From CAYMOV01 sp964392085 (GTDB lineage Bacteria > Oederibacteriota > Muellerivitia > Muellerivitales > Muellerivitaceae): 17,313 bases of DNA. Position numbers and translations under genes: made by a program. Location: the NCBI GenBank assembly GCA_964392085.1, contig CAYMOV010000053.1, forward strand, positions 1 through 17,313. Direction: 5' to 3'. Positions 16,101 through 17,313 of the stretch are shown one piece after another. Each line of letters starts with the position of its first letter. The first letter of the stretch is position 1. Under the pieces are notes generated by a model that was not told the DNA's origin, did no database searches, and saw only the letters and a list, made by a program, of their open reading frames with translations.

Positions 16101-17313
16101 ATCCACATATTCTGGGCCGGGAAAGACGTGCCCCTCACCACCGAGGCCAGGAAACCGTAGTCCATCCCGGCTTCCCCGCCGCCGCTGTAGCCCTCTCCCA
16201 TCGGGTCATGGACATGGGGGTTGTGGATCCGCACCAAGGTGAAAAGGGCGAAAGCCAGCAGGAACACGCCCTCCTGGTAAAGCCAGGACCCGCCGAAGCG
16301 GGAAACGGCCTGGGATAGGCTCTTGCGGTCGGACAGGACCGTAAAAACGGATGCGCCCGCGAGGATTAAGATCCAACCCCAACAGCTTTGGGTGATGAAG
16401 GGGATGCCGACGTTCCCGCTGAGCCAAATCAACCAAGAGAATAGGAGCATTCCAGCTATCTTCGAAAGCGCGTAGGAACCCGCGCCCAATCCCGGCATCA
16501 GACGCAGGACCCAGGGAAGCGACACCCATCCCAAAACCACTAGGAGGGCCACCCAGCTGAACCAGGCCCGGACTTGGTAACCCAAGCTTTCAGCCGGGGG
16601 TTTGGCGTCAGCGGAAGGCTCCCCCTCCACCATGGGGTTCTGGGAAAGGGATTTCAGGATGGAGGTTTCCCCGGCGGAAAGGGGGCCGGGAACCCCGTCG
16701 GGCGCCTGGACGGCGGGAGGCGTCGGAGTCTCCGCGGTTGAGGGAACAGCGGCCGAGGGTTTGTGGCCCAACCGGTCCATGGGCACGGGCCGGGCCGGTG
16801 CGACGGCCTTCGCCCCGGGGGTAGGCGTGGGTTGGGCCGTGGCCACGGCGTCCAATTTCGCGAGCGCACCGGAGGCCTCGATACGCTTTTGCTGCTCGGC
16901 GATGAAGGCGTCCACGTTCTCCGGGGTGACCTTTTCCATGTTGGCCCGGTTGATGCCTTTCACGTAGTCGTCTGAGGATAACAACGCCAGGATCCGTTCC
17001 CGGGGGATGATCGCCACCTTCTTGAAGATATAGGACCTTGGGTGGTCGTAGACTGAGAAGGATTCTTCCGAGGTGTCGTCGGGATGGACCCAGCCGAAGA
17101 GCCGGGGGAAATTGTGGAAATCCTGGACCAACTTGTAACCCAATTGGCCCGACCAAAGCAGCCGGTAGTATCGGCTTGTCACGGAATATTTATTGAACCC
17201 GTTGGGCCTGAACTCCGGGGTGCAATCCGTCAGGGTGTACCAGAGCTTCTTGGAGGCGATGGTCAGGTAATCGCCCTTCTCCACCATGTCGGCGAAGTTG
17301 TTCTTCTTGACGA
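13193..17313 (-). CDS. Giant DUF2298 membrane protein with N-terminal GT39-like tail (partial, 5' end beyond window)
   Basis: 1372 residues are visible and the frame is open at the right edge; an internal ATG at 17287 has no Shine-Dalgarno and upstream codons (VKKNNFAD) continue the domain, so it is not the start. Residues 1-110 contain GDYLTIASKKLWYTL, TSRYYRLLWSGQLGYKLV and SVYDHPRSYIFKKV, like the soluble C-terminal part of GT39-type polyprenyl-sugar transferases that are fused to DUF2298 in other bacteria. A Pro/Ala/Thr-rich linker covers about 150-238. The DUF2298 domain follows, with EAGMDYGF (D384), YSFYYGH (411-417, in place of YYYxG), FADMHAHTLAMPF (D537, H539, H541), MRNNSLFKYLYCAW and a C-terminal domain with LMGWDGHVGEWVG and YGVNLIVVGPLE. 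Likely a two-module lipid-linked glycosyltransferase; substrate unknown. First visible gene of the long minus-strand operon. Confidence 0.88.
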   Translation of the reverse strand, partial: VKKNNFADMVEKGDYLTIASKKLWYTLTDCTPEFRPNGFNKYSVTSRYYRLLWSGQLGYKLVQDFHNFPRLFGWVHPDDTSEESFSVYDHPRSYIFKKVAIIPRERILALLSSDDYVKGINRANMEKVTPENVDAFIAEQQKRIEASGALAKLDAVATAQPTPTPGAKAVAPARPVPMDRLGHKPSAAVPSTAETPTPPAVQAPDGVPGPLSAGETSILKSLSQNPMVEGEPSADAKPPAESLGYQVRAWFSWVALLVVLGWVSLPWVLRLMPGLGAGSYALSKIAGMLLFSWLIWLSGNVGIPFITQSCWGWILILAGASVFTVLSDRKSLSQAVSRFGGSWLYQEGVFLLAFALFTLVRIHNPHVHDPMGEGYSGGGEAGMDYGFLASVVRGTSFPAQNMWMAGQPIGYSFYYGHLLMGVLTKTLGLAPEVTYNLAIITLFALIFTGAFGLAYGLSGRRGGGWIAGFLCAAAGNLAGAQQFFKYIADGIARRSLGSNLLDFFRIQGGFTFDYFGASRVIPNSINEFPYFSVLFADMHAHTLAMPFAILFIGLAASLYLAKPVFGADKNWNLPLGLFAGLAAFMAVAEVALRHHPLPLALAFGAAIVGFLYVLMARAKEDRPTVERILALGFVFGSLGFLNTWELPVWGVFLSIVLVARNLTGLKEKALVPGFKTALAALAGAMLLMGWVGNALYRGESLVLGGDTKVLAGCLGLAALVTLIVTLLKKNMRPLGFRLGQTGSLLILFGAFAFTAWIPYFTGFVPQQNEVLWVWPKLRTSLDNLWTIHGAFLSVILVGFLATYGPETLAWISASPARGRRNARRGDWLDAGLDLIEKLRSALVEPQGAVGSLMALGVGVLVLTVGASWVHHTDTAKAWAPWLALAFATIAAVTLALAVYLKDRLWAWTAFAGAVLVWFSMMVVGLLQLRGGGVDETPLLGLWVHAGLLLLGFFNLGLAVKSRSDRPLSFTYLLGAMFFLVLAVLEILVMKEYLGGDWMRNNSLFKYLYCAWLLASVAAGSLLPRLWEEVQGWLKLRRESLQARTWLLAATAVFLWLFLVTLFREFAPFLDNWMVYSLNLVLAASLFGWMVVDGRWSVLGASVPGIPLLLLLALPFLQDVAPASYLGLLGRQAGAFGAAFLFPSFVVIGAVLALEFIGNRQPGLGRRSFIMSWKALLVLMLALTAVYPLAGSWRKCHDFLPKWREERMGYKESPTLDGLSFIRHGDPYDAAAIRFLNEKVPGQPCLIETVGIGYNTWGSRFSIFTGIPALMGWDGHVGEWVGSTQSDNIRKRYNATEEIFNTPDRERARQLLRAYGVNLIVVGPLERGILDSRKGYSPAGLAKFEGWLPVIYKNPGVSIYYFDPAQSPPTSGV

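Noticed and set aside
17285..17287. ATG as the start of the giant DUF2298 gene
   Set aside because: No Shine-Dalgarno, and the eight codons before it stay open and fit the GT39-like domain, so the gene continues beyond the window.

Overview
This 17.3 kb window is gene-dense, moderately GC-rich bacterial DNA devoted to cell-envelope glycan assembly. A heptosyltransferase-family (GT9) gene suggests a diderm with LPS-like glycans. The mix of DUF2298 ('YYY') membrane proteins, NHL beta-propellers and a GT9 protein with a Cys-rich N-terminus points to an uncultured candidate-phylum lineage (Omnitrophota, Elusimicrobiota or FCPU426-like). That placement is inference from protein style; no rRNA or marker gene is present. 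I see no tRNA, rRNA, CRISPR, IS or phage gene.

Layout. (1) Minus strand 1-1373: an NHL protein followed 9 nt later by a GT9 glycosyltransferase that runs off the left edge. (2) Minus strand 1670-4491: a DPM1-like polyprenyl-phosphate-mannose synthase, a SAM methyltransferase, and a GtrA-like membrane domain fused to a second methyltransferase. (3) Plus strand 4709-6923: a sugar C-methyltransferase-family protein and a GDP-mannose 4,6-dehydratase-like SDR, 4 nt apart, with a probable terminator behind them. (4) Minus strand 17313-6981: a long operon with a giant DUF2298 protein (5' end outside the window), a second DUF2298 protein carrying a zinc ribbon, two NHL propellers, a second DPM1-like synthase and another GT2.

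Working model (inference). The GT2 enzymes load sugars onto a polyprenyl phosphate at the cytoplasmic face. The DUF2298 proteins, which have GT-C-like multi-pass topology and conserved acidic/His motifs, would use such lipid-linked donors on the outer face. The membrane-anchored NHL propellers sit on the same outer face and could be scaffolds, acceptors or sensors. The SDR/C-methyltransferase pair could supply a modified deoxysugar. Both members of that pair carry unusual substitutions (catalytic Glu to Gln; three of four zinc Cys lost), so their chemistry may differ from the family norm.

Most starts are decided by good Shine-Dalgarno sequences, and several fall inside the longest open frames; the chosen starts are explained per gene.
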